Assembly (NCBI GenBank): GCA_965267335.1
Contig: OZ253953.1
Coordinates: forward strand, 1,116,001 to 1,180,000
Length of the DNA: 64,000 nt
Source of the DNA: G965267335 sp965267335
Lineage (GTDB): Bacteria; Bacteroidota; Bacteroidia; Cytophagales; JAAEPT01
Direction of reading: 5' to 3'
Shown here: positions 16,757 to 25,517 of the stretch, piece after piece
Numbering within the stretch: position 1 is the first letter of the stretch
Layout: every line of letters begins with the position of its first letter
Notes under the pieces: model-generated
What the model saw: only the letters and a program-made list of their open reading frames with translations
The model's database searches: none
Told to the model about the DNA's origin: nothing
Made by a program: the position numbers and the translations under genes

Positions 16757-16874
16757 CATATGTTACTTGAATGCGTATCTGTTGTATTCGTACGCTCTTG
16801 GGGGTTATTTCAAAAAAGATATAGCTTTTGTATTTACCTTTACTGTTCACTAATCAGACAGAAAAGCTACTGGA

Positions 16875-17273
16875 ATGAATGAAACGAAGGAAATTAAAAT
16901 TGTTAAAGGACTACATAGTTTAATAGATATTTTTCTTTTTTTTATTGTTTCTGTAATAGGCATTATAGCTTCTGTATCGAATGATGTAGACGTAATATTT
17001 GGTTTGATAAGTCTTGTGTCTTTTTTCTTTTCTGTGCAGTTGACAGTGGATTTTTTCAAAAGAAATGAGGAAATAGTTTTAAACAACCACGGTATCACAT
17101 GGGATTCTAATTCTTTCATAAGTTGGAGCGATATTAGGAGTGTAGAAATGAATTATAGCCTTTTACGTCCAATGGCCAAATATTTGAAGTTCGAGACGGA
17201 AGAAACAACAAAAGAAATATCACTTTATGGCTTGAATATGAAGCCAAAGAAAAGTAAAGGAGTATTGGAGTAG
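16875..17273 (+). CDS. Small two-TM membrane protein with PH-like C-terminal part
   Basis: A 132-residue protein with two transmembrane helices (about 16-34 and 38-60). A beta-rich cytoplasmic region follows, with ITWDSNSFISWSDIRSVEMNY and YLKFETEE. This layout matches small bacterial membrane proteins with a bacterial PH-like domain (STM3941-like), whose role is unknown. It is alone on the plus strand, between the CotH-like genes and rho, with no visible terminator of its own. Confidence 0.7.
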   Translation: MNETKEIKIVKGLHSLIDIFLFFIVSVIGIIASVSNDVDVIFGLISLVSFFFSVQLTVDFFKRNEEIVLNNHGITWDSNSFISWSDIRSVEMNYSLLRPMAKYLKFETEETTKEISLYGLNMKPKKSKGVLE

Positions 17274-17380
17274 ATATAGGAATTCCTATTAGTACAAGTT
17301 CGCACTTTTCTCACCAGAACTTTAGCACTTCACTGACCGTAGCTTGAGTACGCACAACATTCCGTTTCAGTAGAATGAAT

Positions 17381-17409
17381 AAAAAAGGCCATCCCTTACG
17401 AGACAGCCT
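17381..17409 (-). terminator. Rho-independent terminator of rho
   Basis: On the minus strand AGGCTGTCTC and GGGATGGCCT form a 10-bp stem (some G-U pairs) with a GTAA tetraloop, followed directly by six T. It lies about 30 bp past the rho stop. Confidence 0.8.
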
Positions 17410-17439
17410 GAATATTTATTAAAACAACTAAACTAAGTC

Positions 17440-18972
17440 TTATCCATTCATTGAGATAAGGAACTCTTCGTTGTCTTTTGTTCCTTTGATTTTCGATAAT
17501 AGGAATTCCATCGCTTCTACCGAATTCATGTCAGACATGAACTTACGTAGAATCCAGATACGTTGTAATGTATCCTTATCCATAAGAAGGTCTTCTCTAC
17601 GTGTGCCTGAAGCAGGAACATCAATAGCAGGATAAACTCTTCTGTTGGAAAGTTTTCTGTCCAACTGAAGTTCCATATTACCCGTACCCTTGAATTCCTC
17701 AAAGATAACTTCATCCATTTTAGACCCTGTCTCGATAAGTGCCGTAGCAAGAATTGTTAATGAACCTCCGTTCTCAACATTCCTGGCCGCACCAAAGAAT
17801 CTTTTTGGTTTGTGTAGCGCATTGGCATCCACACCACCTGAAAGAATCTTACCGGATGATGGCACAACCGTGTTGTAAGCTCTCGCCAATCGTGTGATTG
17901 AATCAAGTAGGATAACAACATCGTGACCACACTCTACCATTCTTTTGGCTTTCTCAAGTACCATAGTCGATACTTTAACGTGTCGGTCAGCTTGCTCATC
18001 GAAAGTCGATGAAATAACTTCTGCTTTAACGCTTCTTGCCATATCAGTAACCTCTTCAGGTCTTTCATCTACAAGAAGGATCATCAGATATACTTCAGGA
18101 TGATTTTCAGCGATTGCGTTAGCAACTTCTTTCAAAAGTACGGTTTTACCAGTCTTAGGCTGTGCAACGATCATACCCCTTTGTCCTTTACCGATAGGTG
18201 CAAACAAATCAAGGATACGGGTTGACATTAGAGATGGCTTCGTACTTAGGTTTAATCTTTCTTCAGGGAAAAGAGGTGTCAGGTATTCAAATGATACTCT
18301 GTCTCTGATTTCCTCGGTCGATCTTCCGTTTACACTTTCAACTCTTAGTAGAGCGAAGTACTTCTCACCTTCTTTTGGTGGTCGGATTTGACCTTTAACG
18401 GTATCCCCCGTTTTCAAACCAAACAATTTGATTTGAGAAGGTGATACATAAATGTCATCAGGGCTAGCCAGATAGTTATAGTCGGCAGATCTCAAAAATC
18501 CATAACCATCCTGCATTATCTCAAGCACACCATCATTAGAAATGATACCGTCAAAATCGCGGATATTGGTTTGCGGTTGAGAAGAGCTTTCTTTTACGTT
18601 TTCTCTTTCTTTGGGAGCCGGTTTGGCTGGCTCTGAAGGAGTGCTTTCTGCAGCCGGTTCGGCAGGTGCCGGTGTTGGGGCTGGCGCAGGCGCTGGCGTT
18701 GGTGTAGATTCGGCCTTAACGTTTTCACGCTTTATTCTCGTGCGTTTTTTTGGCTTATCTGCGCCTGCAGCTGCTTTTTCTTCGGTTGATTCGTCAACCT
18801 TTTCGTTTTCTTTCTTCATTGTTTTCTTTTGGGGGGTAATTGCTTGTTGATCGAGTATTTTATAAATAAGATCTGTCTTTGATAATTTTTTTACTTTCTT
18901 CAACTCCATGTGGTCAGCTATCTCCTGTAGTTCTGTGACCACCTTTTTCTCTAGTTCATCTATGCTGTACAT
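17440..18972 (-). CDS. rho: Transcription termination factor Rho with N-terminal insert
   Basis: A 510-residue RNA-dependent ATPase helicase that ends transcription. Residues 1-45 are the SAP-like Rho_N domain. Residues about 46-135 are a charged and then Ala/Pro-rich low-complexity insert (repeated PAPA units), typical of Bacteroidota Rho and absent in E. coli Rho (419 residues). The cold-shock RNA-binding domain follows (LEIMQDGYGFLRS). The RecA core has Walker A AQPKTGKTVLLK, VDERPEEVTDM and Walker B VVILLDSITRLARAYN. Its own gene ends in an intrinsic terminator. Confidence 0.97.
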   Translation of the reverse strand: MYSIDELEKKVVTELQEIADHMELKKVKKLSKTDLIYKILDQQAITPQKKTMKKENEKVDESTEEKAAAGADKPKKRTRIKRENVKAESTPTPAPAPAPTPAPAEPAAESTPSEPAKPAPKERENVKESSSQPQTNIRDFDGIISNDGVLEIMQDGYGFLRSADYNYLASPDDIYVSPSQIKLFGLKTGDTVKGQIRPPKEGEKYFALLRVESVNGRSTEEIRDRVSFEYLTPLFPEERLNLSTKPSLMSTRILDLFAPIGKGQRGMIVAQPKTGKTVLLKEVANAIAENHPEVYLMILLVDERPEEVTDMARSVKAEVISSTFDEQADRHVKVSTMVLEKAKRMVECGHDVVILLDSITRLARAYNTVVPSSGKILSGGVDANALHKPKRFFGAARNVENGGSLTILATALIETGSKMDEVIFEEFKGTGNMELQLDRKLSNRRVYPAIDVPASGTRREDLLMDKDTLQRIWILRKFMSDMNSVEAMEFLLSKIKGTKDNEEFLISMNG

Positions 18973-19317
18973 AAAAAGATATATTGTATGTTCATCCTCT
19001 TTTCTTAATCCAATAAAATTTGTAGATGGAAAATTCCTCGTTGCGCTCTCGCCTCGGTAACCACAATACCTGAATAATTAAATATGAAAGAAATTTAAAA
19101 GATTAGAACCGATCCAGTAATGATTGATTTGTTAAAAGAAATTTGAGTTTCCTCGAATCCTAGGCTTTCAACGTAGGAATGTAATGCAATATTATACTAA
19201 TTAGCTGAAATATACAAGTTTTGACATTTTTTATTGTTTCTGCCACAATTGAAATTGATCTGTTCCACAATTAATAGAATTTGATTTATTTTGCTCTCCG
19301 TTATAAATCAATAAATA
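18973..19317. other. Divergent intergenic region rho / serS (345 bp)
   Basis: AT-rich non-coding spacer between the divergent rho and serS starts. A short inverted repeat TCCTA/TAGGA with an 11-bp spacer lies near 19158-19178. The best -7-like string for serS is TTATTTTG near 19287-19294 (one mismatch), with no convincing -33 partner. I see no RNA gene or coding sequence. Confidence 0.5.
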
Positions 19318-20592
19318 ATGCTAGAACTCGCAGTAATCAGAGAAAAGCCGGAGGAGGTAATAAAAGGACTTCAAAAAAAGAATTTTGCAGATGCGGAAGA
19401 GGCGGTGAAGCGTATCCTTGAGATGGATAAGGCCCGAAGAGATGCACAGACAGAGGTGGACAGTCTTTTAGCAGACTCCAATGCCAAGGCTAAAATGATC
19501 GGGGAGTTCATGAGAAATGGCAAAAAGGATGAGGCGGAGGCTATTAAGGCTGAGACGAGTGCCATGAAGGCTACCATCAACGCCAAAAAGGAAGAGATGG
19601 ATAAGGCTGCTACGCAGCTGACTGAACTTCTGTATAACCTACCCAACACACCAAAGGACCTGGTGCCTGCGGGGAAAAGCTCTGAAGATAATGCAGTGAT
19701 CAGTGAGCATGGGACCATCCCTCAGTTTGACGGTGAACCGGAGCCACATTGGGAACTCATCAAAAAGTATGACATTATTGATTTTGAATTAGGGAATAAA
19801 ATAGCTGGAGCAGGTTTTCCGGTATACAAGGGCAAGGGAGCTAAACTGCAACGGGCTTTGGTCAATTTCTTTCTGAATGAAGCAGAGAAAGCCGGATATA
19901 CTGAAGTACAGCCACCCATTCTTATCAACGAAGATTCAGGATACGGCACCGGGCAGTTGCCTGATAAAGACGGACAAATGTACCAGGCCGAGAAAGATGG
20001 GCTCTATTTGATACCAACTGCTGAGGTACCTATTACCAATATATACAGAGATGTGATTTTGCAGCCTGGCGACCTTCCGATAAAGAATGCTGGGTTTACC
20101 CCATGTTTTAGAAGGGAGGCTGGTAGCTGGGGGGCAGATGTTCGTGGTCTGAATCGGTTACATCAATTTGATAAGGTAGAAATCGTGCAGGTAAGCCTTC
20201 CTGAAAACTCTTATCAGGTTCTTGAGGAAATGCGCGCCTATATTGAAGGATTGATTTCAGCACTTGGTTTGCCATATCGTGTATTGAATCTATGTGGAGG
20301 AGATTTGAGTTTTACAGCGGCAATGACTTATGATATGGAAGTGTATTCAGCTGCACAGGGGCGCTGGCTCGAGGTAAGCTCAGTAAGTAATTTTGAAACA
20401 TACCAGGCCAACCGACTAAAATTACGATACAAGGGTGAGGATAAGAAAACTCATCTTTTGCACACATTGAATGGAAGCGCACTTGCACTACCGCGGATCG
20501 TAGCGGCTATTATAGAAAATAATCAAACAAAAGATGGTATCGTGATACCAGAAGTGCTGAGGCCATTTACCGGATTTGATATTATTAACTAA
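19318..20592 (+). CDS. serS: Seryl-tRNA synthetase
   Basis: A 424-residue class II synthetase charging tRNA-Ser. The N-terminal coiled-coil arm (about residues 30-105, heptad-like, rich in Lys/Glu/Ala) grips the tRNA long variable arm. Motif 2 is GFTPCFRREAGSWGADVRGL and motif 3 is LNGSALALPRIVAAIIENNQ. Length is standard. Monocistronic; the convergent DUF4286 gene follows. Confidence 0.97.
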   Translation: MLELAVIREKPEEVIKGLQKKNFADAEEAVKRILEMDKARRDAQTEVDSLLADSNAKAKMIGEFMRNGKKDEAEAIKAETSAMKATINAKKEEMDKAATQLTELLYNLPNTPKDLVPAGKSSEDNAVISEHGTIPQFDGEPEPHWELIKKYDIIDFELGNKIAGAGFPVYKGKGAKLQRALVNFFLNEAEKAGYTEVQPPILINEDSGYGTGQLPDKDGQMYQAEKDGLYLIPTAEVPITNIYRDVILQPGDLPIKNAGFTPCFRREAGSWGADVRGLNRLHQFDKVEIVQVSLPENSYQVLEEMRAYIEGLISALGLPYRVLNLCGGDLSFTAAMTYDMEVYSAAQGRWLEVSSVSNFETYQANRLKLRYKGEDKKTHLLHTLNGSALALPRIVAAIIENNQTKDGIVIPEVLRPFTGFDIIN

Positions 20593-20623
20593 GGACTTTC
20601 AATTATTGCGTAGGAAGAGAGTC

Positions 20624-20932
20624 CTATTCAGGTCTTAGAATGGTCTTCACAACCAGGCAGTCCTGTGCAAATGCATCGCTCAAATCAGCTTCTAATCCGG
20701 GAAGTTGAGTTTTGTAAAATTCATCGAGTATTGATAATCCGTCAAACATGAATTGCACGCAATAGGAGGGAGGCTGTACCTCGTATACCATAACCTTGTA
20801 AATTTTATAATATGAATAGAGCGGTAGCTTCACATTTTCCAACCACTCATCCATAAAACCTTTCCACTTATTAATCAGGCTATGATCAACTATACAAGTT
20901 ACATTGAGGATTACCTCATTATCGTTACCCAT
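20624..20932 (-). CDS. DUF4286 family protein
   Basis: A 102-residue protein matching the DUF4286 pattern: an initial VILNVTCIVD strand, WKGFMDEWL, then YCVQFMFDGLSILDEFYKTQLPGLEADL and a final strand LVVKTILRPE. The fold resembles ferredoxin-like small regulators, but no function is known. The start ATG lies inside the end of the upstream T9SS protein gene (22-bp overlap), so translation is probably coupled. Confidence 0.8.
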   Translation of the reverse strand: MGNDNEVILNVTCIVDHSLINKWKGFMDEWLENVKLPLYSYYKIYKVMVYEVQPPSYCVQFMFDGLSILDEFYKTQLPGLEADLSDAFAQDCLVVKTILRPE

Positions 20933-23277
20933 CCCTTTACCTTTTTGTCTCTGTTTGGATTCCAGAAGTAATAATAATACACTCCCTCCGAAACTCCTGA
21001 ACCATCCCAGTCATTATTATAACCATCAGAAAAATAGACGCGTTCCCCCCAACGGTTATATACCTCCAAATAGGTGAACCCTGGTTTGATTCCCTTGATA
21101 TAAAAAACATCATTGACACCATCTCCATTAGGAGTAAATATGTTGTAAATCTCAAAATTAGAGGTGTTTACCGTTGAAAAAGCAGAGTCCTGACAGCTTG
21201 AGTCTGCACCCACTACATGTAGCTTGATGATGAAATCACCAATATCATCGAATGTGTAATGGGCATGTTGATCAGTGGAATTGCCAAGTACAGTGGAGTC
21301 AGAAGTCATAAATGACCACTGATATTCGTGTCCAGCGATTGTAGTATTTTCAAAATCAATCGGAAGTGGTGCGATTACATCCTCACAGCTGAATATAAAG
21401 CCAGCCTCGAGTAGTGGGTCCATTGTTACATTCACCGTATTGCTGTAGCTACAAAAATCAATTCCGGACTCTGCAAGCAAAGTATACACGTGGGTTCCTT
21501 CTACAGGTGGGGTTACAAAGGTGTAACTGCTGTCGGGGTAAAGAATACTGCCAGTACCTGTCCATGAGTAAATATAATCTCCGATAGGTAAGACATCCGG
21601 GCCTATCCATGCGCTGTCACCATAACATAATATGGGTGGGTCAGTCATTTCGAAATAGGCTTGTCGGGAAACATTTACATAATGCGAATCAAGAGTACTA
21701 CAGCCAATTTCATTAAAAATGAGTGCATAAAAATATTTCGAGGTGTCTGGGAAAATGGAAGCACTACTATCAGTGATAGGAATCAACTCGCTATCTGGAA
21801 CCCATTCATAACTCACCGAACCAATATTGACAGTGCCGGTTACGTTTAGTTGATGAGTGTCACCCAGGCAAATCGTATTCAGCGTGTCGGAAATGAGTTC
21901 CATATCAGATTCAGGGTACTCGTAAACCTCTACAGTCATCGTATCATAGCCTTCACAACCAGCAAGTGTATCAACCATTTCTACATAATATTGAAAAGTG
22001 CTATCCGGACTTGAGAAAGGCATGACACAGTCAGTGCATGTAAGGAAGTCTGAAGGCGACCAGGTAAAAATATCCACGTTGAGATCATATGAAGTGTTTA
22101 GTTGTACAGCGTTTCCGATACACACTTTTTCATCAGGCACATCATGGACAAACTTTTCTCTGATTTCAAAAACGGCTGAGTCAGAGTAATCCGGCAGGCC
22201 TGTACATTGATCAATCAGGTAGATGACTACAGTTTCAAACGGATCGTCTACAGTATCGGCTACTGGATGAATATCAATGATGACAGTATCTTCAAATGCC
22301 GGAACTACTACACTGTCAACAATTTCAGTGTAATCAACCCCGTTTTCAGCCGATCCCGTGATAAGAAACTTTAGCACAATGGTATCACTCATCGCATAGT
22401 CTCTGGTAAAAACGAAGCCACCATCATTACAACCTTCTATTCCGTATATCCATCGATCATAGAATGAAACAGGTACAATTTGGGCTTTAAAACTTTTGAT
22501 ACTCCCTCGTTCGATGAATACACCAGAGTCATAGTTTGAGTCCCCAACATCAGCAATAACAAGTTTGAAGTGGTAAGTCTGACAAGGTGTAACCGCGATT
22601 TCAGCTGTTAAAGGAACTGTATATCCATCGTACTGTATGTCTGGATCAAAATTTGCACCTCCCCCTGAGCTGTAGTTAGCAACAAATTTTTTGAAGTTTT
22701 GTGGTATGCAACCTGGATCATTCGGATTGCCGGAGTTCACATTGTTAATTGTGACGGGTACTCCCGTACCGGGTAATAAGGCAATATTTTTCATTCCTGC
22801 AATTCCTGGCCCACTTACAAAAAAGGCAAAAGCGTCATTGAAACTGGAACAAACGAATTCCGGGTATTCTTCAGAGGCAAAAACGTAATTGAAACTAATA
22901 ATGTCTGCATTGGGAGTAAGGTCAAATTCTATTACAGTGGCATCAAATGTCGTGCTCCCAATCTGTGCTTCCAGATCCGCATCACCTGGAGTTCCTGCAA
23001 ATGAAGTGGCGCTCCCAATATTATTGGGCCCCAAGGCGGTCTGTATATCACCGGAAGTCATGATTAATCCATCTGAAATTCCTATGCTTCCATCTCCATT
23101 TGAAAATTCTCCGTAACTACCACCATTTGTTGTAATATTGCTGATGGTTATTCCATCTCCGACAAGTGACTGAATTAGATCATTTAAGGCCATGGTATCA
23201 GACACGGCAATCTGAGCCCTTGTTTGAAAGACAAAGAACAGTGGCACAATATGTAGGAGGTATCTTAAGGTTTTCAT
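20911..23277 (-). CDS. Secreted choice-of-anchor-L protein with T9SS type B sorting domain
   Basis: A 788-residue secreted protein. Residues 1-21 are a signal peptide. Residues about 25-260 form a choice-of-anchor L domain (GLIMTSGDIQTALGPNN, FNYVFASEEYPEFVCS, FKLVIADVGDSNYDSGVF). Several Ig/PKD-like modules follow (WSPSDFLTCTDCVMPFSSP, YEWVPDSELIP, YQWSFMTSDS). The last 80 residues are the gliding-motility-type C-terminal domain (NIFTPNGDGVNDVFYI, LEVYNRWGERVYFSDGYNN), used for T9SS secretion and surface attachment. The ligand or structural role is unknown. Confidence 0.92.
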   Translation of the reverse strand: MKTLRYLLHIVPLFFVFQTRAQIAVSDTMALNDLIQSLVGDGITISNITTNGGSYGEFSNGDGSIGISDGLIMTSGDIQTALGPNNIGSATSFAGTPGDADLEAQIGSTTFDATVIEFDLTPNADIISFNYVFASEEYPEFVCSSFNDAFAFFVSGPGIAGMKNIALLPGTGVPVTINNVNSGNPNDPGCIPQNFKKFVANYSSGGGANFDPDIQYDGYTVPLTAEIAVTPCQTYHFKLVIADVGDSNYDSGVFIERGSIKSFKAQIVPVSFYDRWIYGIEGCNDGGFVFTRDYAMSDTIVLKFLITGSAENGVDYTEIVDSVVVPAFEDTVIIDIHPVADTVDDPFETVVIYLIDQCTGLPDYSDSAVFEIREKFVHDVPDEKVCIGNAVQLNTSYDLNVDIFTWSPSDFLTCTDCVMPFSSPDSTFQYYVEMVDTLAGCEGYDTMTVEVYEYPESDMELISDTLNTICLGDTHQLNVTGTVNIGSVSYEWVPDSELIPITDSSASIFPDTSKYFYALIFNEIGCSTLDSHYVNVSRQAYFEMTDPPILCYGDSAWIGPDVLPIGDYIYSWTGTGSILYPDSSYTFVTPPVEGTHVYTLLAESGIDFCSYSNTVNVTMDPLLEAGFIFSCEDVIAPLPIDFENTTIAGHEYQWSFMTSDSTVLGNSTDQHAHYTFDDIGDFIIKLHVVGADSSCQDSAFSTVNTSNFEIYNIFTPNGDGVNDVFYIKGIKPGFTYLEVYNRWGERVYFSDGYNNDWDGSGVSEGVYYYYFWNPNRDKKVKGWVTIMR

Positions 23278-23315
23278 CCGGATGTAAAGGAGTACTAAAA
23301 ATGTAGTGCGATTGA

Positions 23316-23323
23316 CAAATCTA
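23316..23323 (-). promoter_or_regulatory. -7 promoter element of the choice-of-anchor-L gene
   Basis: The minus strand reads TAGATTTG, a perfect TAnnTTTG. It predicts a start near 23312 and a leader of about 35 nt. No clear -33 TTG partner was found at 17-23 bp, so confidence is modest. Confidence 0.45.
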
Positions 23324-23368
23324 AATTAATAAATAATTTTTCTTTGATATAGAAGTACTGTGATTCAA

Positions 23369-23899
23369 ATGATTTTTCATAACAGGTTACTGTTTATTAT
23401 ACTGATAATAAGCCCATTAAGTTCCTTTTCAGAGGACATAAATGAGGTTCGTAGTTCTTTTTACGAGGGCGTAATGGACACTCAAAAAGCAGCCGAACTT
23501 GATACTCAACTCTCTAACGTAAAAGATAGCTCTGCATTGTTCCTGGCTTATAAAGGTGCAACAAAGGCACTGTTGGCAAGGGAGGGGAAAAACGTATTGC
23601 AGCGGTATGTTTTCATACAAGAATCACGAAAGCTTATCTCGAAAGCAGTAGAGATGGAACCCAATAACGTAGAAATCAGGTTTTTGAGGTTTTCAATACA
23701 ACACCATTTACCAGGTTTGCTCGGGATGAGTAAAGAGCTGACTGAAGATAAAGAATTTATTGTTGATTCGGCTCGAAGAATGAGGATGCCTAAATTGGAT
23801 GAATATTTATACAAATTCATCTATCGATTCATGTGTGATTCAGGTAGATGCACTTCAGAAGAACTCGAAATCCTCAAGAAAACACTTTTTAAGGCCTAA
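23369..23899 (+). CDS. Conserved hypothetical secreted protein, TPR-like
   Basis: A 176-residue protein from the ATG at 23369; an in-frame GTG 9 bp earlier (23360) is the alternative start. It has a signal peptide (hydrophobic stretch then SSFS/ED) and an all-helical body. VEMEPNNVEIRFLRFSIQ resembles a degenerate TPR helix pair. I recall similar short periplasmic proteins in Bacteroidota with no assigned function. It stands alone between two minus-strand or unrelated genes. Confidence 0.75.
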   Translation: MIFHNRLLFIILIISPLSSFSEDINEVRSSFYEGVMDTQKAAELDTQLSNVKDSSALFLAYKGATKALLAREGKNVLQRYVFIQESRKLISKAVEMEPNNVEIRFLRFSIQHHLPGLLGMSKELTEDKEFIVDSARRMRMPKLDEYLYKFIYRFMCDSGRCTSEELEILKKTLFKA

Positions 23900-24020
23900 A
23901 AACCTAATTTGTTCGTTCCCGTATTCTTAAAGAGAAATTAGTATTTTTCATGGTTTGTTGGTATTTTATCGCTAACCAGAATTGGAATTAACGAAGTTTT
24001 TTTGATTAACAAAGCATACT

Positions 24021-25517
24021 ATGAGTCCAGCAGATTCTAATAATCAAAGACTTACATGGAAGAAAAACGCCATTTCACTTACTGTTGTAACGTTGGTTTT
24101 TCTACTGTGGGGATTGGTCACTGTATTAAATGGTGTGATGACTCAAGATTTAGTGAATTCTGCAAAAGTACCAGTGGAATTTCGGGATCCGCACGGAATT
24201 GAAAATGATATTGAAGAGAGGAAGAGGATTATCGAGCGAGGTGACAAAGAAGAAATTGCGGCACTGGGACCCTCACTTCAGGAACGTCAGGCTAATATGA
24301 TTTCGTTTCGAAGGTCACTATTGTCTTTTGTCTTTTTTGGGGTTTATTTGGTCTTTGCTTATCCCGCTGGCCGAATTATCAAATTAATAGGTTACAAGAA
24401 GGGAATAATTTCTGGCCTTGCAATACTGGCGACAGGTTGTATAGCCATTATTGGGACTGCTTTGCTTGGTAATTTTACCGCCATAGTTATTGCAGTTTCA
24501 TTTTTGGGAGTTGGAATTACTATGTTGCAGGTTGCTGCAAATCCTTATGTTTTATTTGTGAGTGACCCGGAAACTGCTGCGAGTAGGTTGACTTTCGTAC
24601 AAGCGTTTAATTCGCTTGGTACTTTTATAGCTCCAGCAATTGTTGCTTTTTTTGCCTTTAATTCAATTGGAGGTATGCTTGGCTGCCAGGATATAATGGA
24701 ACAGTCAGAAGTGATGCGACAATCTAATGCACATGAAATTATTTTTCCCTATTTGTTTTTAGGCGGGTTGCTTGTTCTTGGAGCATTGCTGGTTAACATT
24801 TCTAATCTTCCGGAAGCGAGTGCAGTCCATTTGGAGGGAGAGCCCAATGAGGATAATAAGAAATCGGCTTGGCAATATCCCCATTTAATATTCGCAGCCT
24901 TAGCTATTTTTGCCTACGTGGGTGCTGAGGTGGCGATTAGTGCCAATTTGGTGAACTATTATCAGGAGGTTAATGAGGTCACCGGAGAAGTTTTGCCGTT
25001 CTCGACCCAGTATCTTGTCTATATTTATTTTGGCGGAGCGATTCTCGGTCGTCTGATCGGTTCTTACTTACTTAAAGTTAATGAGACCCATAACCTGGTC
25101 GTCTTATTTGCTGTATTGGCGGCTATGTTGGTGTTTGTTGCTTTTTCAGGACATAATTTGATTGCAGTATATTGCCTGACTTCTGTGGGTATTTTTAATT
25201 CGATCCTCTTTCCGAGTATTTTTGCATTGGGAATCAGAGGGCTTGGTAAACACTCCGAAGAAGGTTCTTCGATACTCATTATGGCGATTAGCGGAGGAGC
25301 GCTTGTGCCATTCCTTTTCACCATGTATCACGATAGAATGGAAAAGATCCATGAATTAGGTAGTGATGCTTACCATCATACCAATTACGATGGGGCGTTA
25401 TGGGTGCCATTTGTTTGCTATATGGCCATAGTATTCTATGGGCTATTTGGCTATCGATTCAGGCGAGAAGATAGTGTCCACTTCGAAAAGGACGGTAAGG
25501 ACCTTCGTGAAGATTAA
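24021..25517 (+). CDS. Sugar MFS transporter, FucP family
   Basis: A 498-residue major-facilitator permease of the fucose:H+ symporter (FucP/GluP) branch. About 12 TM helices are apparent. The first is VTLVFLLWGLVTVLNGVM, and VAANPYVLFVSDPETAASRLTFVQAFNSLGT is the conserved FucP-type central segment. A soluble insert between TM1 and TM2 (residues about 45-90) is longer than in E. coli FucP, as in other Bacteroidota members. The sugar cannot be named. The 3' end overlaps the convergent lysA gene by 4 bp. Confidence 0.88.
   Translation: MSPADSNNQRLTWKKNAISLTVVTLVFLLWGLVTVLNGVMTQDLVNSAKVPVEFRDPHGIENDIEERKRIIERGDKEEIAALGPSLQERQANMISFRRSLLSFVFFGVYLVFAYPAGRIIKLIGYKKGIISGLAILATGCIAIIGTALLGNFTAIVIAVSFLGVGITMLQVAANPYVLFVSDPETAASRLTFVQAFNSLGTFIAPAIVAFFAFNSIGGMLGCQDIMEQSEVMRQSNAHEIIFPYLFLGGLLVLGALLVNISNLPEASAVHLEGEPNEDNKKSAWQYPHLIFAALAIFAYVGAEVAISANLVNYYQEVNEVTGEVLPFSTQYLVYIYFGGAILGRLIGSYLLKVNETHNLVVLFAVLAAMLVFVAFSGHNLIAVYCLTSVGIFNSILFPSIFALGIRGLGKHSEEGSSILIMAISGGALVPFLFTMYHDRMEKIHELGSDAYHHTNYDGALWVPFVCYMAIVFYGLFGYRFRREDSVHFEKDGKDLRED

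Noticed and set aside
20592..20625. Inverted repeat AGGACTTTC/GAGAGTCCT between serS and the DUF4286 gene as a terminator
   Set aside because: Nine-base-pair stem but a 16-nt loop and no T-run on either side; not counted as an intrinsic terminator.
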